Below are positions 1-9,100 of a DNA stretch of 64,000 nucleotides, in pieces. Position 1 is the first letter of the stretch. Each line of letters opens with the position of its first letter. The notes beneath the pieces were generated by a model. It was not told where the DNA came from and ran no database searches. It saw only the letters and a program-made list of their open reading frames with translations. A program made the translations under genes and the position numbers. This DNA is from an uncultured Bacteroidales bacterium (GTDB taxonomy: Bacteria; Bacteroidota; Bacteroidia; Bacteroidales; P3): NCBI GenBank assembly GCA_900316515.1, contig ONDE01000003.1, forward strand, positions 80,347-144,346, given 5' to 3'.

Positions 1-378
1 GACACTGCCGAGGCGGTAGACGATGTCCGTCAGCGTGCCGCAGCTCACCGGTATGCCGGGCATGAGCAACGCCATGCCGCAGGCGTTCTCGTGGCGCGTG
101 AGGAAGACCGGCGGCAGCTTGGCGCCAAGCGACATGAAGCAGTCGTATGGGCGGCTGCGGGCCGTAAGCAGTGTGTCGCAGGTGCCCGACAAAGTGTTCC
201 ATAGCGATAGGTTGTGTGCAAAGCCCTCGCGTTTGATAAATTGTTTCTCGGTGCGGCGTTTAGGTTGACGGCTTGTTGCGCTGCGAACTATGGTTTTGCC
301 GCCGCGTGTGAAAAAGGTCACTCCGGCAGACTTTATTCTGCCGTCGACCATTATCCCTTGTTTGTTTTTCTTGTTCAT
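1..378 (-). CDS. Hypothetical protein, 3' end outside window
   Basis: An open frame runs from an ATG at 378 (minus strand) to the window edge, giving 126 codons without a stop. The product begins MNKKNKQGIMVDGRIKSAG and is basic at its N-terminus (GGKTIVRSATSRQPKRRTEK). No domain is recognised. The start lies just downstream (on the minus strand) of the tandem repeat at 407-477. It follows the helix-turn-helix gene in the same direction with a gap of about 130 nt filled mostly by that repeat. It could be a phage or mobile-element derived structural protein, but nothing visible proves this. Confidence 0.55.
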   Translation of the reverse strand, partial: MNKKNKQGIMVDGRIKSAGVTFFTRGGKTIVRSATSRQPKRRTEKQFIKREGFAHNLSLWNTLSGTCDTLLTARSRPYDCFMSLGAKLPPVFLTRHENACGMALLMPGIPVSCGTLTDIVYRLGSV

Positions 379-406
379 TGCTGTTGGTTTAATCAGTGCT
401 TGCTCA

Positions 407-477
407 TTTCTTCAGTATTTCTTCAGTATTTCTTCAGTGTTTCTTCAGTCAACCACTGAAAAACCACTGAAGAAATA
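407..477. repeat. Tandem word repeat with inverted arm (TTTCTTCAGTA)
   Basis: Four near-perfect copies of the 11-mer TTTCTTCAGTA/G (407-449) are followed by an inverted arm with CACTGAA and CACTGAAGAAATA (454-477). The arms can pair. It lies between two minus-strand genes and belongs to the word-repeat family seen across the window. Confidence 0.7.
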
Positions 478-505
478 CCGTTAAAATACTGGTCATCAGG
501 TCTTG

Positions 506-952
506 TTATACGCCTGTGCGGTCGAGGCGGCCGTTGTCCTGGATGATGTTGGAGCGCAGGAGCTTCTCGACTTCGGCGTCGTCGTAGTAGTTTTTTCTGC
601 CCAGGCGCGAGGGGTGCAGCAGGCCTTTACGTCCCCAACTGTTGACGGTCTGGGGCGACACTTTCAGCCGTTTGGCCACCTCGGCGGTGTCGATCCAGTG
701 GGTGAGGCTGTCGGGCCGCTCGACGGCCAGCAGGCGGCTGCCGCGGCTGTCGGGGTACTGCTGCTGCATGAGGTCGGCAAGCTGCTGTACGGTCATGGGC
801 TTACGGTTGCGCTGGCGCGCATGGCGGATGTTGATGCTGAAGTTGTTCACCAGCCCGTCGGGAGTCTGATAGAAGACATAGATGAGCTGTGGCTCGCAGT
901 CGAAGTCGAGCTTCAACTGGTGCATGATGTTTCTTAAATCTTCGATGGTCAT
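506..952 (-). CDS. Helix-turn-helix (excisionase/MerR-like) DNA-binding protein
   Basis: A 148-aa protein. The C-terminal third (about residues 88-140) reads as a winged helix-turn-helix of the excisionase/MerR type: DTAEVAKRLKVSPQTVNSW followed by KGLLHPSRLGRKNYY and DDAEVEKLL. The first 85 residues are not recognised. The start was placed at ATG 952 because the frame upstream (to 1120) is proline/arginine-rich and unlike the rest, and because a TAnnTTTG box lies at 985-992, downstream of the longer start, so a transcript from that box could not encode it. It probably binds DNA as a regulator or an accessory factor of a mobile element; no integrase is visible nearby. Confidence 0.75.
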   Translation of the reverse strand: MTIEDLRNIMHQLKLDFDCEPQLIYVFYQTPDGLVNNFSINIRHARQRNRKPMTVQQLADLMQQQYPDSRGSRLLAVERPDSLTHWIDTAEVAKRLKVSPQTVNSWGRKGLLHPSRLGRKNYYDDAEVEKLLRSNIIQDNGRLDRTGV

Positions 953-984
953 TTTGTTGAAATTTAATTGGTTGATACGGCTGC

Positions 985-992
985 AAAAGTAG
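985..992 (-). promoter_or_regulatory. Bacteroidota -7 box for the HTH gene
   Basis: TACTTTTG on the minus strand matches TAnnTTTG. It lies about 33 nt upstream of the ATG at 952. Confidence 0.6.
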
Positions 993-1161
993 AGACAAGC
1001 TTTTCGCCGTGCGCTGCTTTCTGAGGTGGGTGAATTGTGCGGACGTGAAGGGGACGGGGAGTGGACGAGGGGCGTAAAAGTGCCGCACGGTGGCGTTAGG
1101 ATGTTGAACAATAAGCGCACGAAAAATGTTAAAAAAATTTTTAGGGATAGAAAATTATTCG

Positions 1162-1169
1162 TATCTTTG
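1162..1169 (+). promoter_or_regulatory. Bacteroidota -7 box for the 1204 gene
   Basis: TATCTTTG matches TAnnTTTG. The predicted transcription start is about 1173-1176, which rules out the upstream in-frame ATG at 1126 as the main start and would make a start at 1174 essentially leaderless. Confidence 0.6.
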
Positions 1170-1203
1170 CATCATGGAATCCCCTTGGACATATGTAGGT
1201 ACA

Positions 1204-1950
1204 ATGTCCACAAGTGGCTTATTGTCAAGTGCAAAGCCAGCTACAGTGGAACTCTTCGGCCAGACCGTTCCGGCCGAGGTGGGAGCCATACGCCAGCTGT
1301 TTTGCGAGCGGCACACGCCACCCGAACAGCAGAAGGAGGTGTGGAAGAGGCTTTGGCAGCAGTGGCCGAGTCCGGAATGGGGCGATGTGTGTGTGTCCGA
1401 GATAGAGGTTTTGGAGTCGCTGTTGCGCCGTTTGGGGGCCGTCGACGGTACGGCAGTAGCCGCTGCCGTGGGCGGCGAGGCGCAGCACAAGGTGGTCAAG
1501 GCGCCCGACAGTCAGCTGGCGGAGCGCCATTTCGTGTGGCTCGGCGACAGGCATGGGGTCCGCACGGAGCATCTGCGCGACGGCATCGAGGGACTGGCGC
1601 GCATATGCATGATAGGCACCGACCGCTGCCAGCAGGAGGCCCTGCGGCGCGGCTTGGGGCTGACGGTGAACGAAGAGGAGCGCAGCAGCGATGCGCCATG
1701 GGTGCTGTGGCTGGGGCCTGCCGACATGCTGACGTGCCTGGTCGACAGCCTGTGGGACATGAACCTGATAACCTGTGCCGGCGGACTGCAGCAGAAATGG
1801 CGCACCGCCACGGGGATGTTCCTGCGTGCCGACGGCACACGCTACAAACTGACTGTCAAGAACTCGCGCTGCACAAATCCCGACAAGCTCGAACTGCTCG
1901 AGAAAGCCATACTGGGCGAGATGAGGTTTTTTGTCTCGCGGAGCAGGTAA
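1204..1950 (+). CDS. Hypothetical protein, possibly RteC-like
   Basis: A 248-aa soluble protein of unknown function. The frame is open from 1126, but the promoter box at 1162-1169 favours ATG 1204 (MSTSGLLSS) or 1174 (MESPWTYVG). The C-terminal half contains APWVLWLGPADMLTCLVDSL, then QQKWRTATGMFLRADG, and a short basic tail. The layout vaguely resembles the C-terminus of RteC-type regulators of Bacteroides conjugative elements, but the resemblance is weak and I do not assign that function. It has no signal peptide or membrane segment. The gene is divergent from the HTH gene at 506-952. Confidence 0.6.
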   Translation: MSTSGLLSSAKPATVELFGQTVPAEVGAIRQLFCERHTPPEQQKEVWKRLWQQWPSPEWGDVCVSEIEVLESLLRRLGAVDGTAVAAAVGGEAQHKVVKAPDSQLAERHFVWLGDRHGVRTEHLRDGIEGLARICMIGTDRCQQEALRRGLGLTVNEEERSSDAPWVLWLGPADMLTCLVDSLWDMNLITCAGGLQQKWRTATGMFLRADGTRYKLTVKNSRCTNPDKLELLEKAILGEMRFFVSRSR

Positions 1951-1983
1951 AAGGTGGCGGGGAGCATCTTTTAATAATTATTA

Positions 1984-1991
1984 TATATTTG
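1984..1991 (+). promoter_or_regulatory. Upstream -7 box of a tandem promoter
   Basis: TATATTTG matches TAnnTTTG, 35 nt before a second identical box at 2019-2026. It is followed directly by the palindrome GCGTATACGC (1991-2000) and another ATACGC half-site (2003-2008), a plausible operator. Confidence 0.5.
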
Positions 1992-2018
1992 CGTATACGC
2001 CCATACGCAATAAATTAC

Positions 2019-2026
2019 TATATTTG
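2019..2026 (+). promoter_or_regulatory. Downstream -7 box of a tandem promoter
   Basis: TATATTTG is a second identical box, about 85 nt upstream of the 81-aa gene. The resulting leader contains a hairpin with stem CGTTTCC/GGAAACG (2044-2050 and 2057-2063) around a 6-nt loop. Confidence 0.6.
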
Positions 2027-2043
2027 CACACTAAATCTATGGC

Positions 2044-2063
2044 CGTTTCCGGTAGTGGAAACG
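2044..2063 (+). promoter_or_regulatory. Leader hairpin upstream of the 81-aa gene
   Basis: A perfect 7-bp stem CGTTTCC/GGAAACG with loop GGTAGT sits in the presumed 5' untranslated region. Its function is unknown. Confidence 0.4.
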
Positions 2064-2111
2064 CTATAGGTATTTGTTAATCAAGAATAAAAAAACAAAA
2101 TTAATAAAGAC

Positions 2112-2357
2112 ATGGAACAGAAAAAAACTTACACCCCCCCGGTTCTCACCACTGTCGAGTTCCGAACCGAACGCGGTTTTGCCACGTCGTTGGGTGTGAT
2201 GGACAACCTGGTCAACCTCCAGGCGCAGTTCGACGAGGTGACTTTGTGGGGCGACCCTGATGGCTATCAAAAGGTAACCGGATTCAATATGGGCGAAGAC
2301 GACGAAGGCCTTGCCGCCGGATATTTCTACAAGGGCGATCCGTCGTCGTGGTTTTAA
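2112..2357 (+). CDS. Small hypothetical protein (81 aa)
   Basis: A short acidic protein starting MEQKKTYTPPVLTTVEFRTE. It resembles the many small Bacteroidales peptides that begin with a 'MEKKxYxxPxxxxVE' pattern and lie upstream of secreted or lipoprotein genes; this is a family impression, not a domain call. It has no signal peptide and no cysteines. The C-terminus is glycine/acid-rich. Two promoter boxes precede it, and the lipoprotein gene follows 16 nt after its stop, so the pair is almost certainly co-transcribed. The function is unknown. Confidence 0.65.
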   Translation: MEQKKTYTPPVLTTVEFRTERGFATSLGVMDNLVNLQAQFDEVTLWGDPDGYQKVTGFNMGEDDEGLAAGYFYKGDPSSWF

Positions 2358-2373
2358 TCAAGAAGGAGGACTT

Positions 2374-3081
2374 ATGAAACTGAAGAGAACAATGATAATG
2401 ACAGCCTTGGCGGGAGTGCTTATGGCCTCGTGCGTCAGGGAGAATGTGGAGCCCGAGTCGTATGACCGCTTCTATCTCAATCCGCCGCAGTTCTGTGGCG
2501 ACAGCAAGTTGTCGATCGATCACAATGGTCTTTGGTGGGATGGTCTCGATGTGATATATATCAACGGCAAGGATCACGTGCTATTCAATGAAAATGGAGT
2601 GTGGCACACCGAGGGAGAACCGGTGGAAAGTGTGAACGGCAAGTTCTATGTAGGCATTTCTCCAGCAGAGTGGGATGAGAGCGCGTTGCGCTACGGCCCG
2701 TACAATTTCGTTGATGACCAGATAATACCTCTGGCCATAGCCGGCACCACCAACCGCCTGACCCTCTGGCCCTGCTGCGCCGTGATACGCACGACACAAT
2801 ACCAGGAACTTATTCTGGAAGATATATGGAGTGGCGCGGTGGCGCGTAGCGGCTATGTTTACCCGGGCGAGAGTCTGGCAAGCTGCCGGATTGTGACGGA
2901 AGAAGATCCTTTTGGCCCCGGTGAGTCGTTGTATCCCATCGTTGGAGAAGACGGGGCATACTATTTCGTGCTGCCCATTGTAGGCGACGAAGATTTCGAA
3001 GCCATACTCAACTTCGACTGGGATGTGACCACGCTGGATGCTGTTGTGATCAAGAAAGGGTATTTCTACGATTTGGGATGA
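2374..3081 (+). CDS. Hypothetical lipoprotein
   Basis: A 235-aa protein with a clear lipoprotein signal: MKLKR, a hydrophobic stretch, then lipobox LMAS-C with the cysteine at residue 20. The mature part has no recognised domain. It contains short aromatic/Asp-rich stretches (DHNGLWWDGLDVIYING) suggestive of a beta-rich fold. The start at 2374 is chosen for the lipobox and for a strong purine-rich AGAAGGAGG immediately upstream, unusual in a phylum that rarely relies on Shine-Dalgarno sequences. It lies between the 81-aa gene and the giant T9SS protein in the same direction, so it may act at the cell surface with that protein; this is an inference from context only. Confidence 0.75.
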   Translation: MKLKRTMIMTALAGVLMASCVRENVEPESYDRFYLNPPQFCGDSKLSIDHNGLWWDGLDVIYINGKDHVLFNENGVWHTEGEPVESVNGKFYVGISPAEWDESALRYGPYNFVDDQIIPLAIAGTTNRLTLWPCCAVIRTTQYQELILEDIWSGAVARSGYVYPGESLASCRIVTEEDPFGPGESLYPIVGEDGAYYFVLPIVGDEDFEAILNFDWDVTTLDAVVIKKGYFYDLG

Positions 3082-3115
3082 TTAGTGGTTAGTGGTTAGT
3101 GATTAGTGATTAATG
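3082..3115 (+). repeat. Word repeat (TTAGTGGTTAGTGATTAGTG type)
   Basis: About five copies of a (G)TTAGTG/GATTAGTG word start at the first base after the lipoprotein's TGA stop and fill the gap before the giant adhesin gene. It is a single-arm member of the word-repeat family. Confidence 0.6.
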
Positions 3116-3147
3116 AAATTGAATAATAACAAAACTTACATACAACT

Positions 3148-6100
3148 ATGAGAAAGCGAATACTGCTTATGTGCGCGATGGCTTTGCTGGGCCTGGCGCC
3201 GCTTATGGCACAGGATATGACCGTGACCATCGCCGATGGCGCCACGGTGAATCCCAACATGCCTTTTGTGAACAGCAATGCCAAGGGTTGGTCGCAGAGC
3301 ATCTACACAGCCTCGATGATCAACCTGCCCGCCGGCGGACAGATTACCGCCATAGCCTATGAGTGCGCCCAGCTGCCCACCACGGCATGGGAGCAGCCCC
3401 AGGTGACCATCTATATGGCCAACACTTCGATGTCTGCCGCCGGCAGCAGGACCGACTGGCTGCAGGCCGACACGATGACGCAGGTGTACAGTGGCACCAA
3501 CGCCGAGGCTACGGAACTGGGGTGGCACACCATCACCCTTACCACGCCCTTCGAATACACGGGTGGCAACCTGGCCATCGTGGTGTCGAAGAACGGCACC
3601 GCCGCCATCACGGCGCTGCGCTACAAGGTGCACAACGGCGACCCCGCCGTCACGGGCTCGGCCCTGCACATTACGGCCACCAACACGCAGCCCACGGGCA
3701 ACGGTGTGCAGACCAAGAACCTGCCGAACATCAAGATTACGCTGGTGCCCAACGCAGCATGTATGGCTGTTGAGAACCTGACGGCCAGCAGCAGCGCCGC
3801 GGGCCTCGACCTGAGCTGGGAGGTGAATACGCTGAGCACCACCCCGCTGAACTACGAGATTGAATACGGCCATCACGGCTTCACCCGTGGCGAGGGCACG
3901 GTGGTGGTGACCCCCGACGCCACGCCGTCGTATACCATCACCGGTCTTGAGCCTTTGAGCCGCCAGGACGTCTATGTGCGTGCCATCTGCGGTGTCGGCG
4001 ACACAGCCCCCTATGTGATGATCAGCCCCTCGTACTGCGCTCCGGTGACGCTGCCCTGGACATGGGATGCCCCTGCCAGCGATGTGACAGCCTATACCTC
4101 GTGGAACATCAACAACGAGCTGCCCAACTGCTGGGAGTTCCCCGGCCTGTCGACCACTGCCGCCGGCTGGCCCAGGATCTTCGCGGCCCGCGACGCTACG
4201 TTCGGCCTGCACCTGCAGGTGCGCAACAACGCCGGCAACCCAGCCCCGGGCTATGTGGTGTTTCCCGAGATTGACGCTAACCTCAGCCAGACGGCCATCA
4301 GCCTGAACGCCTCGTTCGGCTCGACGCCGTTCCCCACCTTCCAGTATGGCTACATGACCAATACCGCCGACCCCAGTACCTTCATCGCCTTGGGCGACTT
4401 TGTGGCCGGCGACAACTACAAGATTATCCGCGAGAGCGGCATCAACCCTCCCGACAATGCCCGCCTGGCACTGCGTGTGGCCGGCGCCAACAGCGCCCCG
4501 CTGAAGATTAGCAACATCCACATCGAAGAGCTGCCCACCTGCCAGCGTCCCGCCAACCTCGACACCACCCGCATAACCACCTCGAGCATCAGCCTCAGCT
4601 GGACGGGCGAGTTCAACACCGGCGAGAGCTACCTGGTGTATCTCACCGAGTTCAACCAGCCCGACAATGTGGTGACCTCGGCCATAGTGTCGACCCAGGA
4701 GAAGACCTTCCCCGGCCTCGACCCTGTGCATGTCTACGATGCCTATGTGGCCAAGGTGTGCGGCATGGGCAACAACTCCGACACCATCAAACTGGGCGGC
4801 ATAACCACCTACGGTACCTTCCAGCTGACGTCGAACAACAACGCCTGGGGTACCGTCAGCGGTGTCACCACGGGTCCCTACAACAGACCCGTCAAGGTGT
4901 ATGCCACCCCGGCTCCGCACTACCATTTTGTGAAGTGGGTGTTCGACGGCGGTGCCAACGAATACACTATGAACCCCATGCAGCAGATCTATATCTGCCG
5001 TGCCGACAACCCGATGCTGCAGGCTATCTTTGTCCCCGACACCTTCAATGTGTCGGTGACCAGCCACAATAACGTGCGCGGTACTGCCGCCATCACCACG
5101 GGTGCCACGCGCATGGCCTACGGCAGCACGCTGACCGTGGAGGCCACGCCCGCCAGCGGATATGTGTTCCGCGGCTGGAACGACGGCTCGACCGCCAACC
5201 CCTACACCATCACCGTGGAGCGCGAGGTGAACCTTGTGGCCAACTTCGCCACCAACGAGGAGGTGCTGTCCAAGTGCTCGTTCGACAATAGCGACTGGGT
5301 GACCATCGTGGCCGACAATCCCGACACCATCGTCCCGATAAACACCGTGATACACTACACCGTCACCCTCAACGACCCGGAGCACTACAGCCTCACCGGC
5401 TGGCGCGGACTGGGCAGCGACCCCGCACCTGTGGAAGGCCCCGCCGGCACATGGACGGTGACCCACACCGCCACCGTGTCGACGGTGATAAGCCCTGTAA
5501 TCAGTCCCAACATGTACGACCTGGTGCTCAATGTCAACGCCGCAGGCCTCACCTTCGGCAACATCACCCCCGAGCCCGGTATGCACAGCTATGAATTCGG
5601 CTCCAAGGTGACCATCTTTGCCGAGCCCAACCAGCACTGCAAGTTCAACGGCTGGAGCGACAACAGCACTGCCGCCCGCCGCGACCTGACCATTATGGGC
5701 AACCAGACCCTTGAGGCCAACTTCTCGCGCGACAGCTTCGATGTGACGGCCAACATCAACGTCGATGCCGCCGGCACGGTGTCTGCCACCGACGGCGACG
5801 GCAATGTACGCGGCCGTTACGCATACGACGAGATAGTATACCTGACAGCTGTGAAGAACACGCACTACTCGTTCGGTCGCTGGACCGACGGCCGCAATGC
5901 CATCACGAGTCCCGAGACCCACTTCCGCGTGTATAAAAACCAGAGCTGGACGGCTGTGATGGGTATGGAGCAGTTTACCATCAGCGGCAACGTGGTGAAC
6001 GGCGACGGCAATGTGACGCCCGCCAGTGTGCTGGCCGACTACAACAGCCAGGTGGTGCTCACCGCCAACGACGGCGAACACTACACCTTCCTGCGTTGGG

Positions 6101-9100
6101 ATGACGGCGAGACCGACAATCCCCGCACCATCGTGGCCACCGCCACCCGCACCTATCGTGCCGAATACAGCCCGCGCGAATATGCCATTGCCACTGCCGA
6201 CGACGGCCACGGCACGGTGAGCGGCGCAGGCAACTACTCCTACGGCACCACCGCCACCCTGACGGCCACGCCCGGCGAGGGTTACCACTTCGACCACTGG
6301 ACCAACAGCGCCGATGCCGTTGTGCTTGGCGGCGCCACCATCAATGTGCCTGTCGAGGGCAACGAGACCTATACGGCCCACTTCGCGCTGATAGACTACA
6401 CGGTGAAGATCACCGCCCAGTCGCGCGGCGAGCTGAACACCGGCAATATCTTCACCACCACTGCCCACATCGGCGACAGCTGGACGGTGACGGCCACGAG
6501 CATAGCCCCCGTGCGCTATGTGTTCAAAGGATGGAGCGACCTCAATATGGATAACCCGCGCACCTTTACCGTTGTCAGCAGCCCGATAGAGGCCGAGGCC
6601 ATCTTCGCCGAAGCCGACGAGGTGAGTGTCAGCGCCACGGCGAGCCCCGCCGGTAGCGGCAGCACCGCCTACAGCGGCACCGGCAGCTACACCCCCGGCG
6701 ACCTGGTGACCATGACGGCCACTCCCGCCGAAGGCTGGAAGTTCAAACACTGGATGCCCGGCACGGTGAACGCCCAGACCTACAGCTTTATCATTGTCAG
6801 CGACACCGCCCTGACGGCAGTGTTCGAGCCCGAGACCCTCTATGTGAGTGTGAGCAGCAACGATGCCGCCATGGGTGGCACTGCCGGTTCGGGCGAGGTG
6901 GAGTACGACGGTTCGAAGACCGTGACGGCCACTGCCGCAGCAGGCTACCGCCTGAGAGGCTGGACAGTGAACGGCGTATACAGCGACGGCACGAGCCCCT
7001 ATACCATCAACAACATACACGAGAACACCACCGTGGTGGCCGAGTTCGAGGTCCAGACCTACACGGTGACCCTCAACGGAGTCAACACCACCTTCGAGGG
7101 CGAGGGCAGCTATCCCTACGGCTCGCTGGTGACCATCAAGGCCACTCCCGACGAGCACTACGACTTCATGTGGTGGAGCGACGGCATACTGAATGCCGAG
7201 CGCACCGTGATGGTGACCGAGAACATCTACCTCACCGCCACCGTGATGCAGCACGGCTATACCGTGACGCCGGTGAGCGACGACGTGACGATGGGTACTG
7301 TGAGCGCCCCCGTGACGAAGAGCTACGGCGAGAGCGTCACTGTGACCGCCGAACCCTATGAGCACTACGACTTCCTGTACTGGGAGGACGGCACGCACAG
7401 CGAGGCCACCTATTCCTTCGCCGTGACGCGCGATACTATTTTACATGCATTCTTTGCCCCGAAGCACTACAGCGTGACCTTGACCCAGCCCGCCGCCACA
7501 TACGGCAGCATCGAGCTGACCGACGGCGACACTGTGGGCGGCTGCGTGAACGGCACCGTGCTCACCTATACCGCCAACGAGAACGACGGCATGAACTTCA
7601 TGCGCTGGATTGTCAACGGCGCTGTGCGCACGGGCAACCCCCTGACGATTGTGGTGCATGGCAACACGACCATCGAGGCCGAGTATGAGCAGGCTTTGTA
7701 TCATGCCACTATAGCCACCAACAACAGCACCATGGGCACCGCCGTGGGTACGGGCAACTACTACTGGGGCGAGACAGTGAACCCCGTTGCTGTTGTCAAC
7801 GACACCAACGCCTACCGCTTCGTGAGCTGGAGCGACGGCGAGACCGCCCTCAGCCACACACCGGTTACGGTGAACGGCGACGTGAACCTGACGGCCGTCT
7901 TCGGCGACAGAGACCGCCTGATGGTCGCTGTGCTGAGCAACAACGACAGTTGGGGCAGCGCCGTGGCCAGTGCCACCAGCGTGCTTATGAATACTGACGT
8001 TGACATTGCCGCCACCGCCGCCACGGACTACCACTTCGTGGAGTGGAGCGACGGCGACACCAACAACAGCCGCACCATAACGGTTACCGACAATGTGGTG
8101 TTGACCGCCATCTTCGCCCGCAACCAGGTGCGCCTGGCCTACGGCGATGCCGAGAACGGCACCGTGAGCGGCGCCGACACCGGCATGTATGACCTTGGCA
8201 GCAGGGTGACCTTCTATGCCGAGGCCGATGAGAACTACCATTTCGCCGGCTGGCAGGACGACAACACCGACAATCCGCGCACCGTGGTCCTCAGCGCCGA
8301 CAACACCTTCACGCCTTCGTTTGCGAAAGACCAGTATACGGTGACCACCGTCATGGCCAACGGCGTTGTGACCGCCGGCGGCACATACGACTATGGCACC
8401 GCGCTTGCCCTCACCGCCACAGCCGACGAGAACTACCTCTTCGATGGCTGGATGCGCAACGGCATGCCCTATGACGGCACCGAGAATATCAACATCACGG
8501 TGACGGAGAATGTGACCTTTGAGGCGCTGACCGCCAAGAGCCAGCGTACCTTCAGCGTGGCCGTTGCCGAGGTTGGCACCGGCTATGTCGACGGCACCGC
8601 CGCCGGCAGCTACGACTTCGACGCCGCCATCAGCGTCACCGCCATGCCCGCGTTGAACTACCACTTCGTGTGCTGGAACAACGACATGGAGATGACCAAC
8701 CCGCACATCGACACCACCCTCGCCAACGGCGATGTGAGCCTGACGGCCTACTTTGCCATCGACACCTACAATGTCAGCGTGGCTACGACAGTGGGCGGCA
8801 ACGTGGACAGCAGCATCAACGGCAGCTACAACTACGGCGACGTGGTGATGTTTGTGGCCACTCCCGACGAGGGCTATGTGTTTGCCAACTGGGACGGCGA
8901 CATCAACATGACTGTCAACCCCATGGCTGAAGGTGTGCGTGGCAATATAAGCCATGTGGCCTACTTCACCCTTGCACAGCACACCCTGACGGTGAGTTCG
9001 AACAACGCCGTCATGGGCACCGCCGCCATCGACGACCCGCAGCCGACCTACCTGCATGGTGCCACCGCCACGGTGCGTGCCACCAGCAATGACAACAACC

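Noticed and set aside
407..477. Simple microsatellite
   Set aside because: The presence of an inverted arm, and of the same architecture with other words elsewhere, fits the word-repeat family better.
506..1950. Intact mobile element or conjugative transposon end
   Set aside because: Only a HTH protein and a weakly RteC-like protein are visible; no integrase, relaxase or attachment repeats.
3136..7398. 1420-aa open frame antisense to the adhesin (also 7441-9525, 9604-10359 and 10429-11964)
   Set aside because: His/Gly/Val-rich translation is the mirror of biased, repetitive coding on the other strand; there is no start context or domain.
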